From Desulfobacterales bacterium (lineage in GTDB: Bacteria; Desulfobacterota; Desulfobacteria; Desulfobacterales; JARGFK01): 32,565 nt of DNA. Made by a program: the position numbers and the translations under genes. Positions 1-7,767 of this stretch are shown piece by piece. Position 1 is the stretch's first letter. The number at the start of each line of letters is the position of its first letter. The DNA is taken from NCBI GenBank assembly GCA_029211065.1, contig JARGFK010000050.1, positions 1 to 32,565 of the forward strand, written 5' to 3'. Below the pieces are notes generated by a model. It ran no database searches. It was given only the letters and a program-made list of their open reading frames with translations, and was not told the DNA's origin.

Positions 1-190
1 AGCAACAGGGTGTCTTGGCTCCTCCATAACCGCATACTACACCATGTGGTCGGTTGAGTAAAGTGCATACCCACTTTAAATTTAAAGAAAAAGAAACCAC
101 AAGGGGTCCGCACATGCCGATACAGTGGCCAAAGCCGACGGTAAATCCGCTCGTAAAGAATATCAGATACAGTGCGTCAATAGATAACAT
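1..190 (-). CDS. Partial SafE/TauE-like (UreH-type) membrane protein, 3' end outside window
   Basis: A minus-strand frame is open from an ATG at 190 to the window edge, giving 63 residues. It begins MLSIDALYLIFFTSGF and contains GHCIGMCGP around residues 22-30, the first-helix signature of the sulfite exporter TauE/SafE and UreH-like membrane family. Its ATG overlaps the stop region of the upstream YtkA-like gene by 14 nt, which indicates translational coupling. Members of this family next to FixH/YtkA-like proteins are common in copper-handling and cbb3 oxidase assembly loci, so a metal transport role is inferred. After about residue 40 the frame becomes polar and cysteine-rich and no longer looks like a membrane helix. 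That could be a frameshift, decay or an end-of-contig error. The family call rests on one motif. Confidence 0.5.
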   Translation of the reverse strand, partial: MLSIDALYLIFFTSGFTVGFGHCIGMCGPLVVSFSLNLKWVCTLLNRPHGVVCGYGGAKTPCC

Positions 191-665
191 CAAAAATAAA
201 ATCCGCTTTTCCCCTGCCCGGGACCGTGACCGTCGTCTGCCAGGTGCGGCGGCCGCTGGGGCAGCGCACAATAACGCCTTTTCCGCTATACTCAGTCCGG
301 GATGTTTTTTCTAAAATTACCCGGTTCGGACCCATTTTCATCCCGGGCATTCCCAGATCGATATACGGCGTCTGGTCCGGGCCTTCGCCTGCAAGCGAGA
401 CCTTGAATACCAGATCCTGCATGGCTTTGACCGGTTTCGGGCGGATGTCCAGCGTAACGTCGAGTCCCGGCAGGCTCCGGGTACAGGCCCCATCGTGGAT
501 ACGGCAATTGATTTGGCTTTCAGCCGCATCCGCAGCAGGAACATGTATTCCCGGCAGGGCTATCGTAAGCAGTAGAAAAAAAAAGGACGCCTTCAAGATA
601 AAATGAAATTGTTCGCGGCCGGCTGTTTGACATTGCAACGCAAGATCAACTCTTAAAAGGTTCAT
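177..665 (-). CDS. YtkA/FixH-like secreted protein
   Basis: 162 residues from the ATG at 665. An in-frame ATG at 707 exists, but the 665 start has an AGAGG ribosome site a few bases upstream and is preferred. A hydrophobic stretch (FILKASFFFLLLTIALPGI, about residues 24-42) followed by AADAAES looks like a signal peptide or anchor. The remainder is a small beta-rich domain. Its second half (IDLGMPGMKMG, then a GKG...W...V motif, ending FIFDV) resembles the YtkA-like/FixH domain. Methionines in GMPGMKMG and cysteines in the mature part would suit copper binding, but this is inference. It is coupled to the SafE-like gene downstream, consistent with a role outside the membrane in metal or oxidase assembly. 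Confidence 0.55.
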   Translation of the reverse strand: MNLLRVDLALQCQTAGREQFHFILKASFFFLLLTIALPGIHVPAADAAESQINCRIHDGACTRSLPGLDVTLDIRPKPVKAMQDLVFKVSLAGEGPDQTPYIDLGMPGMKMGPNRVILEKTSRTEYSGKGVIVRCPSGRRTWQTTVTVPGRGKADFIFDVIY

Positions 666-868
666 ATGGACCTCTTTCCTTTCAAGCGTTTGATACCCGT
701 CATCCAACGCATATTCAAAATCTGGACATGAAATAATTTAGTACCATTTAGGTTGATATGAGGGAAATAATCAAGAATTTTATTTCATATCGTTATTATT
801 AAAGCCTTCTGGCAATTTGGCTCACGTTTTGATATACAATTTAACGCTACCGGCAACAAAAGGATCAC

Positions 869-1684
869 ATGATGCTTTCAAAAAAAACCACCTGGCTGGA
901 CGAGCAAAGCAAAATCGGCCGCTCCGGGGAGCAGACGGACCGGAACGATCTCGTCTATTTTGGATACCAGAAAGTTCCCCGGGAAGAAAAAGTCCATCGG
1001 ACCTGTCTTCATTTTGAAACCGTGGCCAAGCGCTATGATTTTATGAATACGCTTTTGAGTTTCGGCATCCATTATCTCTGGAAGCGTTCGGCCATCCGGA
1101 TGATGAAATTAAAGCCCGGCGACCGGGTTCTGGATGTTTGCGGCGGGACCGGCGATCTTTCGATCCTGGCACACCGATCAGTCGGAACGGCCGGCCGGGT
1201 GGTGCTGTTTGATATCAACCGCGCCATGATCCAAGCCGGTAAAACCAAACCGACCCATGCCTCCGTCAGGCGCCAGATTCAACACGTTCAGGGAAACGCG
1301 GAGGCACTTTCTTTTCCCGACAACTATTTTGATGCTGCCATGGTGGGGTTCGGCATCCGTAACGTGACTCGGATGGAACAGGGATTTACAGAGATGCACC
1401 GGATCTTGAAGCCCGGCGGCACACTGATGTGCCTGGAATTCTCCAAGCCCACAGCCCCCTTGTTCCGCTTTCTGTATGATTTTTATTCATTTAAAATCAT
1501 GCCGCTTCTGGGTGAACTGCTGGCCGGCTCCCGCAGAGCCTACACCCTCCTGCCGGAATCCATCCGGACGTTTCCGTTGCCGGGCGAATTGGCCGATATA
1601 CTGAAACGTATCGGATTTAGGCGGGTCGTCTTTCGCCGGCTGACTAACGGCATCGCTGTCGTGCATCTCGGTAAAAAGCAATAG
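869..1684 (+). CDS. ubiE: UbiE/MenG-type demethylmenaquinone methyltransferase
   Basis: 271 residues. It is predicted to transfer a methyl group from S-adenosylmethionine to a demethylated quinone precursor, the last step of menaquinone synthesis; in an anaerobe the substrate is more likely menaquinone than ubiquinone. Motif I is VLDVCGGTGDLS (about residues 87-98). The UbiE-specific block GFGIRNVTRMEQGF...ILKPGG (160-184) leads into LEFSKP (189-194). The N-terminus carries about 40 extra residues before F..VAKRYDFMN, the usual family beginning. AAAAGGATCAC precedes two adjacent ATGs at 869 and 872, so either may start the protein. A second methyltransferase follows after 11 nt, so the two are probably co-transcribed. 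The family call is firm; the exact quinone substrate is not shown by the sequence. Confidence 0.85.
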   Translation: MMLSKKTTWLDEQSKIGRSGEQTDRNDLVYFGYQKVPREEKVHRTCLHFETVAKRYDFMNTLLSFGIHYLWKRSAIRMMKLKPGDRVLDVCGGTGDLSILAHRSVGTAGRVVLFDINRAMIQAGKTKPTHASVRRQIQHVQGNAEALSFPDNYFDAAMVGFGIRNVTRMEQGFTEMHRILKPGGTLMCLEFSKPTAPLFRFLYDFYSFKIMPLLGELLAGSRRAYTLLPESIRTFPLPGELADILKRIGFRRVVFRRLTNGIAVVHLGKKQ

Positions 1685-1695
1685 GGGTCTAAAAT

Positions 1696-2304
1696 ATGAA
1701 ACTGAACTGGGCCGAACGCTGGGTCGTCAACAATCCTTCCCGGGTAATTCAGCAACGTATTGAAATCGGCTGGCTGAAAAAGAAAATGCCTTTAAAACCG
1801 GGGGCCGCCGTTCTTGAAATCGGCTGCGGCCGCGGCGCCGGCGCCAGGCTCATCCGCCAGGCCTTTAATCCCGCCCTGATGCACGCCCAGGACCTGGATA
1901 TCGAAATGATCCAAAAAGCCCGCCGCTACCTGGGAAGCGAATTCGTTAAAGACATTACGCTTTCGGTGGCGGACTCAATTCGAATTCCATTTAAGGACCG
2001 GTCTTTTAACGCCGTGTTTGATTTCGGGGTGCTGCATCATGTGCCTGACTGGCAGGCGGCCTTGTCTGAAATCGAACGGGTATTAAAACCGGGCGGGATA
2101 TTTTATGTGGAAGAACTTTATCCGGCCTTGTACGGGAATTTTATCACCCGCCATATCCTTCTGCATCCCACCGAAAATCGATTCCGCGGCAGTGACTTTT
2201 GCAGCGCATTGGCGGATCGGGGAATGCCGCTGCAGGCGTCCTTTGAAGTCCCCGGCATGTGGCTGCTGGGGGTGGCGGTTAAAACGAACCGGGTTTCCGC
2301 CTGA
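1696..2304 (+). CDS. Class I SAM-dependent methyltransferase
   Basis: 202 residues with the Rossmann-type methyltransferase fold. Motif I is VLEIGCGRGAG (about residues 39-49), an acidic residue follows in DLDIEM, and the C-terminal core is FDFGVLHHVPDW...ERVLKPGG. AGGGG lies just before the ATG. It begins 11 nt after the UbiE-like gene, so the two probably form an operon. It lacks the UbiE-specific GFGIRN block, so it is not simply a duplicate. Substrate unknown; a lipid or quinone-related methylation is suggested only by its neighbour. It converges on the gntR-type gene with a 10-nt gap and no obvious terminator between them. Confidence 0.8.
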   Translation: MKLNWAERWVVNNPSRVIQQRIEIGWLKKKMPLKPGAAVLEIGCGRGAGARLIRQAFNPALMHAQDLDIEMIQKARRYLGSEFVKDITLSVADSIRIPFKDRSFNAVFDFGVLHHVPDWQAALSEIERVLKPGGIFYVEELYPALYGNFITRHILLHPTENRFRGSDFCSALADRGMPLQASFEVPGMWLLGVAVKTNRVSA

Positions 2305-2314
2305 ACCGCTTAAC

Positions 2315-2980
2315 TCAATTCGTTTTCTCTTCCTTGAACTTTTTTTCAAAAACCTGGATATTCCCCAGTATGCTTTCTTTCCTTAGCCTTTCCGCTTTTT
2401 CAGCGTCCCTATCCTCAAATGACCGTATGATCTTTTCATGCGCTTCCATGGAACGCTTGAGCCTTTCCGGGCTCTGCAGAATATCGGTCCGATAGCGTTT
2501 GGTCTGTTTGACAAAGGTCTGGATCATGTTGATTAGCCGTTTATTCCGGCAGGCATTGATAAGGATTTCATGAAATTTAAGGTTTAGTTCAAAATAAGCT
2601 TTTACGTTTTTTTTGCTGACCTCAAGACGCATCTGTTTCTGTAAATTTTTTAGTTGAGCCAGCACTTCAGGGTCATATCTCTTTACGGCCCAATAATGTG
2701 CCAGACTTTCCAGGCTGGCCCTTATATGATAGATTTCTTCAATATCGTTCAGGGTAATTTGGGTGACGCTAACCCCCTTGCGCGGTTCATGTACCAGATA
2801 CCCCTGGCTCTCTAAAATTCTAAGGGATTCCCGCAAAGGGGTCTGACTGACCCCGTATGTTTTGCAGAGGTCTGATTCAATCAGCCGCTGACCCGGTTTG
2901 AGTTTTCCCTCTAATATTTTTTCTTCCAGGTCTTCGGTGATAAATGTAACCAGGCTTTTCGGCCTATCTGTTTTCTTCAT
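2315..2980 (-). CDS. GntR family transcriptional regulator (FCD/FadR-C subfamily)
   Basis: 221 residues. The N-terminal winged helix (about residues 8-75) has the typical GntR pattern: ILEGKLKPGQRLIESDL, then GVSQTPLRESLRILESQG. The C-terminal helical half (about 85-215) is the FCD ligand domain, with histidines such as those in NLKFHEILI that usually bind a metal and a carboxylate effector. It lies 47 nt downstream of the amidohydrolase on the same strand and is probably co-transcribed from the promoter near 4390. FCD regulators typically repress catabolic operons and release on binding a small organic acid. Candidate operators are the palindromes at 4387-4399 and 30465-30477. The ribosome site is weak. 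Family assignment is firm; target genes are inferred. Confidence 0.88.
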   Translation of the reverse strand: MKKTDRPKSLVTFITEDLEEKILEGKLKPGQRLIESDLCKTYGVSQTPLRESLRILESQGYLVHEPRKGVSVTQITLNDIEEIYHIRASLESLAHYWAVKRYDPEVLAQLKNLQKQMRLEVSKKNVKAYFELNLKFHEILINACRNKRLINMIQTFVKQTKRYRTDILQSPERLKRSMEAHEKIIRSFEDRDAEKAERLRKESILGNIQVFEKKFKEEKTN

Positions 2981-3027
2981 TGCTTTTTCAAGCCCCTAAG
3001 TTTGAGTATAAAGTAAAATATTCAAAT

Positions 3028-4191
3028 CTAAATAAGTCCATACAAGCGGGCGGCATTGTCATGCAGAATCATGCGCCCTGCCATTTCAGCATCTTTCTTT
3101 TCTATTAACCCGAGGCGCACCGCATCCCCCAGAACCTCCGCCAAGGCTATCTTAGCCGTTTTAGCAGACAACCATGCAATTTCAGGCGTCCCATGGCCGC
3201 CGCTGCCGACAACGATTTTGGAAAGCGGCGCCCAGGCCATCACATCCCGGTAACATTCAGCGATGCGCAGAGAGGCCCAGGGCGTCATCTGCCCCATATC
3301 CACCCAGACATGGGGAAAGCCATGGGCCATCTGGCCGGCCTGCTTGGTCCAGGGAAAACCGGCATGGAGTAAAACAATTTTAGTTTTTAAAAACTCGGTG
3401 TGCTTTAAAAAGGGGGCCAATAAGAACGGGTCCGCATTGTGGATCGGTCCGTTCCAGGTGCCGCCGGTAAAACCACTGTGAAGATGAACCGGCACGTCCA
3501 ATTCCTGGCATTGAAGTAAAATGGCGGTGAAAACAGCGGTATATATTTTTTTATAAGCTGCGGCGTCTCCCGCTTTAGCCTTGGGAAAGACGGCTGCCGC
3601 CTCTTTCTCCCAGACCGGCAGGACGTCGAAGCTGACCTTTTCCGCCAGGTGGACCTTGACCCCGATAAATCCGTCCTTTTTAATTGAATTTTCCAAGCTT
3701 TCCTGGAAATTGCCAAGCAGCTCTCCATAGGATTCGACCGTTTTCAGGAATTTATCCAGAGGCGGTTCAAACTGGAACAGCCTCAGTTTTTTCCCCGGCA
3801 TCAGCTCCAGCAGAGGATCATTGATGGGAAGACCGGTATCTAAAACGGTCCTTACAATACCGGCATCTTTATAGAGCAGCTTGATATAGTCGGCAAAGCT
3901 TTTAGATGAAATCCGGTTGCGCGCCTGGCCGACGGCCTCCAGTTCCGCCGGACAATCAAGAACCTTGGACAGCTGGCAGATCAGGGTCTGGACAACCCCC
4001 ATAAAGGGAAAGTGGAAACGAAGCGCATCGGTGGCCCCCCACATCCGCGCCTTGGCAGCCTTCGGGTCGGGAATATCACCCATGCCATGAAAAAACTCAC
4101 GGGCCAGAAATTCCGGTTCCAAGGTTGCCTTTTTGGGATCATAGGGATGGCAGTGATGATCAATAAATGGCAGATCATTAAAGTTCAGCAT
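3028..4191 (-). CDS. Amidohydrolase-superfamily protein with an altered metal-ligand motif
   Basis: 387 residues, a TIM-barrel metal-dependent hydrolase of the amidohydrolase-2/FluG-like type. Visible active-site elements are H-C-H at residues 13-15 (FIDHHCHPYD), K179 in GVKVH, H236/H238 in VHLHSGF and H276 in LLHAGFP. At the end of the last barrel strand, where the family normally has S-D-(A/G)-H with the Asp as metal ligand and general base, this protein reads GSGGHGTPE (residues 329-337), so the Asp appears to be Gly331. The activity may be altered or lost, or another residue may substitute. GGAAAGG precedes the ATG. It heads an apparent operon with the GntR regulator. Superfamily members include hydrolases, lactonases and decarboxylases; the substrate is unknown. 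Confidence 0.78.
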   Translation of the reverse strand: MLNFNDLPFIDHHCHPYDPKKATLEPEFLAREFFHGMGDIPDPKAAKARMWGATDALRFHFPFMGVVQTLICQLSKVLDCPAELEAVGQARNRISSKSFADYIKLLYKDAGIVRTVLDTGLPINDPLLELMPGKKLRLFQFEPPLDKFLKTVESYGELLGNFQESLENSIKKDGFIGVKVHLAEKVSFDVLPVWEKEAAAVFPKAKAGDAAAYKKIYTAVFTAILLQCQELDVPVHLHSGFTGGTWNGPIHNADPFLLAPFLKHTEFLKTKIVLLHAGFPWTKQAGQMAHGFPHVWVDMGQMTPWASLRIAECYRDVMAWAPLSKIVVGSGGHGTPEIAWLSAKTAKIALAEVLGDAVRLGLIEKKDAEMAGRMILHDNAARLYGLI

Positions 4192-4376
4192 GGTCTTTAC
4201 CTTTCCTGAAAAATTTAAAAATTGTTATACTTTTAAAATGATTCGTAGCCTGGAGCGCAGTTTTTTTATTATAAAAATAAATTTGATGGGCAGTTCGCGT
4301 GAAAAAAAAATCGTTAAATCCCCGATAGGTTGCTGAAAGCATCGTCATTTTAATAACAGCAGGGATTAATAATTTT

Positions 4377-4405
4377 TTATTAGTTTATCGATTATCGATT
4401 GTCAA
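4377..4405 (-). promoter_or_regulatory. Near-consensus sigma70-type promoter with palindrome in spacer
   Basis: On the minus strand, TTGACA (4400-4405) is followed after exactly 17 nt by TAATAA (4377-4382), pointing at the amidohydrolase-gntR pair. The spacer contains the perfect palindrome ATCGAT-T-ATCGAT (4387-4399), well placed to be an operator, perhaps for the GntR protein itself. The predicted leader to the ATG at 4191 is about 180 nt, A/T-rich, with nothing else I recognise. The rest of the 4192-4497 gap also shows no gene. Confidence 0.6.
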
Positions 4406-4497
4406 TAAATAATTTATATTTTTTTCAATTTATCTATAATAAGGCAGCGGATCGGAAAACCTGCGGGTTGTTGGTAATGGACGAAAGAAGAGAAAGT

Positions 4498-5460
4498 TCA
4501 GAGCAAAGTTTTTTTTAAGCCTGCAAATCGATATGCAGCCCAGACTGCGCCTGTGCCCGCCAGCCCCAGGGTGCTGAACGCCCATCCCCACGACGCGTAC
4601 GCTACGCTCCCCGCTTCTCCGGGATTGGTCCAATCCAGCACAGCGCCGAACACCAGCGGTGCAAGTGCGCCGGCGCCAAACCCGATTAAAGACCTCAACC
4701 CGAAAGCCGCCCCCAGGTATGAGGGCTCCATCGCTTCGGTCAGGGCTGCCGATAGCACCGGTGAGTCCCCCAGGGTGGTAAATGCGTAAATCAGGCCTAT
4801 GGCAACGACCACCAGTATGTGCCACGCCACTATCCATCCCAGAACGAACGAACAGATGGTGCTCATGGCTGCAAGCGTAAAGAGCACACGGTCGCGCCCG
4901 AGGCGATCCGACAGGGATCCCATGGAATAGGATGCCAGCAGTGCCGTCAGGTGGAACCCCGCCGTGATATAGGCCCCGAAGCCGGCGGCATTAAGGTTGT
5001 CTATACCGCGCAGGGCCAGCGCTGAAAAAAGAAAGGCCGGTATCCAGGATCGCATGCCCTGCAATTCCCAGTTATGGCAGGTATAGCCGTTAATCAGCAG
5101 CATGGCAGGCTTGTTCCCCAGCACCTCTTTGGTGAATTTTTGCTCTTTTTTCCGGGGTGCTATGGATACCGGGGTGTTTGCCAGGGTAATCCAAATTACG
5201 ACCGCTGCAATCAGCGGCCCTGAACCTGTCACCATAAATGCAAGCCGGTAACCGCCAATCGGCATGGCAATGCCGCTTAATATGAGCGAGAGGGCAAAGC
5301 CGAACGAAGTGCTCGCCACAAAAAGACCGGAAACCATCCCCCTGCGTTCCCTGGGATAGCGTTCGGAAAGTATCATCAATCCGGTGGTATAGGTGCCGGC
5401 CAGGGAGATTCCGACAAGCGTATAAAGGATCAGGCCGGAAAGATAGCCCCGGGCCAGCAA
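4498..5460 (-). pseudogene. MFS transporter lacking its N-terminal helices (probable 5' truncation)
   Basis: 320 residues if translation begins at the TTG at 5460. It has the major facilitator pattern: LVGISLAGTYTTGLMIL, then LSERYPRERRG between helices 4 and 5, a central polar loop (IAPRKKEQKF), and a second half with SLSDRLGRDRV, the family loop-8/9 signature. Intact MFS proteins have about 400 residues and three further helices before this point. Upstream in frame only about 20 non-hydrophobic residues remain before a stop at 5521-5523, and no ribosome site precedes the TTG. Helices 1-3, including the loop-2/3 signature, are therefore absent. Deletion or decay is the simplest reading; an assembly error is possible. 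The original substrate is unknown. Confidence 0.65.
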
Positions 5461-5614
5461 GGCAAATAGCAGACGCCTTGCATGGCCGGACCGTATTGCC
5501 GGTGAATCGCAATGTATAATTTATAGAGAGATGAGTTTGGGGTGTGGACGGAACAAGGCTTTATTCACTTTGATAAGACGTCGGGCAATGGTAACCGTGG
5601 TATTCCATTTTTTT

Positions 5615-5652
5615 AAAAAAAGCCCGGCAAAATTACTTTTGTCGGGCTTTTC
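5615..5652 (-). terminator. Strong hairpin terminator after the small CxxC gene
   Basis: AAAAGCCCGGCAAAA and TTTTGTCGGGCTTTT pair around a five-base loop, with one G-T pair, and are flanked by A/T tracts on both sides. It lies about 40 nt beyond the stop of the 5689-5856 gene, so it should end that transcript. It also isolates the truncated MFS gene from upstream transcription. The symmetry of the flanking tracts could let it work in both directions. Confidence 0.75.
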
Positions 5653-5688
5653 AATGATTCGGAATTAAAGATCAGCGATTAATGTCCG

Positions 5689-5856
5689 TCAGGCTTTCTT
5701 ATTGGAATAACAGTCTTTGCAGTAGACCGGACGATCACCGCTTGGTTTGAACGGAACTTCGCATTCCTTTTTACATTCCGAGCAAATCGCCTTATGAAAT
5801 TCCCTCGGACGTCCGCCACCGTATCCACCCTTGCCGCCACCTTGATTGAAACCCAT
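5689..5856 (-). CDS. Small CxxC-x17-CxxC zinc-ribbon protein
   Basis: 55 residues. It starts MGFNQGGGKGGYGGGRPREF, a glycine-rich basic tail, followed by CSEC (residues 25-28) and CKDC (46-49), separated by 17 residues including VPFKPSGDRPVYC. This exact spacing defines the family described as the CxxC-x17-CxxC domain, found in many anaerobes and archaea. The four cysteines probably bind one zinc, and the Gly/Arg tail suggests nucleic-acid or ribosome contact, but no function is established here. AAGGAG lies 6 nt before the ATG. It has its own candidate promoter (5936-5964) and a strong terminator, so it is a single-gene unit. The gene is clear; the function is not. Confidence 0.82.
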   Translation of the reverse strand: MGFNQGGGKGGYGGGRPREFHKAICSECKKECEVPFKPSGDRPVYCKDCYSNKKA

Positions 5857-5935
5857 ATTTTCTCCTTAGTCTTTGAATCTGGTTAGGCCTGCACACCTGT
5901 ACAGCCATATGTATCAGATCCTATTAATTGAGTGA

Positions 5936-5964
5936 ATGATATAAGTACGCTTCCCGGAATGCAA
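5936..5964 (-). promoter_or_regulatory. Sigma70-type promoter for the small CxxC gene
   Basis: On the minus strand, TTGCAT (5959-5964) and TATCAT (5936-5941) are separated by 17 nt. The predicted transcript starts near 5929 and has a leader of about 70 nt before the ATG at 5856. The leader contains an imperfect GC-rich inverted repeat near 5885-5908. The rest of the 5857-6059 gap shows nothing else I recognise. Confidence 0.5.
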
Positions 5965-6059
5965 GGTAAATAAATTCATTTTAAAAATCACCTGAATATT
6001 GCAGGGAAATTGATGAAAATTGAAGCATACCCATGGCAGGAGTGTTAAATAGGGTTGCT

Positions 6060-7607
6060 TCATTCCTGGACCGGATGGATCCATTCTACCCTGTACAGGT
6101 CCTTGCGTCTGCTGTCCAGGTTCCGGACGCTGCCGTGTTTTCGAAGTGCCTTAAGCAGGTCCAGATCCACGTCGGCAATCAGGGTCATTTCCGTGTTGGG
6201 CGTTGTTTCAGCCGCAATGGCGTCATGGGGAAAGGCAAAATCCGATGGTGTGAAAATGGCTGACTGGGAGTATTGGATTTCCATGTTTTCCACCTTGGGC
6301 AGGTTGCCGACACTGCCGGAGATTGCAACATAGCATTCATTCTCGATGGCCCGGGCCTGGGCGCACCTGCGGATTCTAAGATACCCGTTTTTGGTGTCGG
6401 TCCAGAACGGGACCAGCAGGATTTTCATGCCTTTTTCTGCCAGCAGTCGCGGCAGCTCTGGAAATTCGACATCATAGCAGATCAGTATCCCGATTTTTCC
6501 AACGTCCGTATCAAATACGGTGAGCCTGTCCCCGCCCTTCAGTCCCCAGTATTCAGCTTCATCCGGTGTGATGTGCAGTTTCTTCTGGGCATCCCAGGTG
6601 CCGTCACGCCGGCACAGGAACGAGACGTTATACAGTTTCTGATCAACGGTCTGAGGCAGGCTGCCGGCAACGATGTTGATGTTGTAACTGATTGCCATCT
6701 GCAGCAGTGCGTCCCGCAAGGGTTCTGTATGTTCAGCCAGGCGGCGCATGGCCTGGGGCGGGTCTTCCTGGTTGTAACGGGCAAGGAGCGGGGCGTTAAA
6801 AAGCTCCGGCAGCAGGAGCAGGTCGGCATTGTACCCGGACACGGTGTCCACGAAGAATTCCACTTGGTGAAGCACTTCATCCAGGGACTGGAACTGCCGC
6901 ATTTGCCACTGGGCTGTACCCAGGCGGACGTTGGATTTCCTGCCCCACACTTGTTTTTTGGTTCTCTGGTAAAAGATGTTATCCCAGACAAGAAAAACAG
7001 CATTGCTCATGGAGGCCTTGTCCGCAGGAATGTAATTACGGATGGCCCGTTTGGGATGGAAATCGTTGGCCAGCTGAAAGGTCAGAACCCTGTCGATGAT
7101 CTCCCGGCTTTTTACCTTCTGGATATATTCACCCGGGGTCATGGTTTTGTGATAAGCGGCATAACCGGGTATTCTGCCGCCGATGATGATTCCCTTTAAA
7201 TTCAGGGTGACGCACAGTTCCTTGCATGCATCATAAAGACGCCTCCCCAGGCGCATTCCCCGGTATTGGCTGTGAACAAACAGATCGATGCCGTACAGGT
7301 AGTCGCCGTCATCATCGTGGCTCTCGAATTTCCCGCTGGAAACGATATCTTCGTAGGAGTGGTCGTCTTCAAGGCTGTCATAATCGATGATCAGCGTGAG
7401 GGCTACCGATACTACCCTGCCCTTGTCTTCGATGCAGATCTGTCCCTGGGGAAAAAGGGCCAGGAGTGTTTCAAACTCCGTTTTGGTCCACGCGCCACCC
7501 ATTAGCGAGTAGGCTTCATCCATGATGTCCTTGCAGTCATCGTAATCCGACCGGACAAGGTTCCTGAGTGAGAGTTTATGGCTCTGATTGTCGGATTCGG
7601 TATTCAT
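6060..7607 (-). CDS. GNAT acetyltransferase-nitrilase fusion protein
   Basis: 515 residues from the ATG at 7607. GGAGA sits 7 nt upstream, so this start is preferred over the in-frame ATG at 7628. Residues about 10-170 form a GNAT domain with the acetyl-CoA loop QYRGMRLGRRL (114-124). Residues about 225-510 form a carbon-nitrogen hydrolase domain with the Glu-Lys-Cys triad: E268 in LLLPELF, K343 in DAQKKLHI and C377 in ILICYDVEFPE. This two-domain arrangement is known in bacteria, but its substrate is unsettled. Hydrolysis of an amide followed by acyl transfer is a plausible inference. It is followed by a 200-nt gap and preceded by 160 nt, so it may be a single-gene unit or co-transcribed with the upstream cytochrome b5 gene. 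Confidence 0.85.
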   Translation of the reverse strand: MNTESDNQSHKLSLRNLVRSDYDDCKDIMDEAYSLMGGAWTKTEFETLLALFPQGQICIEDKGRVVSVALTLIIDYDSLEDDHSYEDIVSSGKFESHDDDGDYLYGIDLFVHSQYRGMRLGRRLYDACKELCVTLNLKGIIIGGRIPGYAAYHKTMTPGEYIQKVKSREIIDRVLTFQLANDFHPKRAIRNYIPADKASMSNAVFLVWDNIFYQRTKKQVWGRKSNVRLGTAQWQMRQFQSLDEVLHQVEFFVDTVSGYNADLLLLPELFNAPLLARYNQEDPPQAMRRLAEHTEPLRDALLQMAISYNINIVAGSLPQTVDQKLYNVSFLCRRDGTWDAQKKLHITPDEAEYWGLKGGDRLTVFDTDVGKIGILICYDVEFPELPRLLAEKGMKILLVPFWTDTKNGYLRIRRCAQARAIENECYVAISGSVGNLPKVENMEIQYSQSAIFTPSDFAFPHDAIAAETTPNTEMTLIADVDLDLLKALRKHGSVRNLDSRRKDLYRVEWIHPVQE

Positions 7608-7767
7608 GTGAGCTTCTCCATGGTTCATGTTTCAATGTGGATGGTTTTCCGGGTCGGCTGTTTGGGGAATCCTGCGATGGACCCCATATCCTTCCTGTCT
7701 CTCTGGAATGTGGGCAGGCTCAGGCTGTACTTGAGAATCAGGTGAGCAACGATGGAGTTTAAATTTT

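Noticed and set aside
6273-7199. Plus-strand open frame of 308 codons opposite the nitrilase fusion
   Set aside because: It is antisense to intact catalytic motifs and has no recognisable domain or ribosome site.
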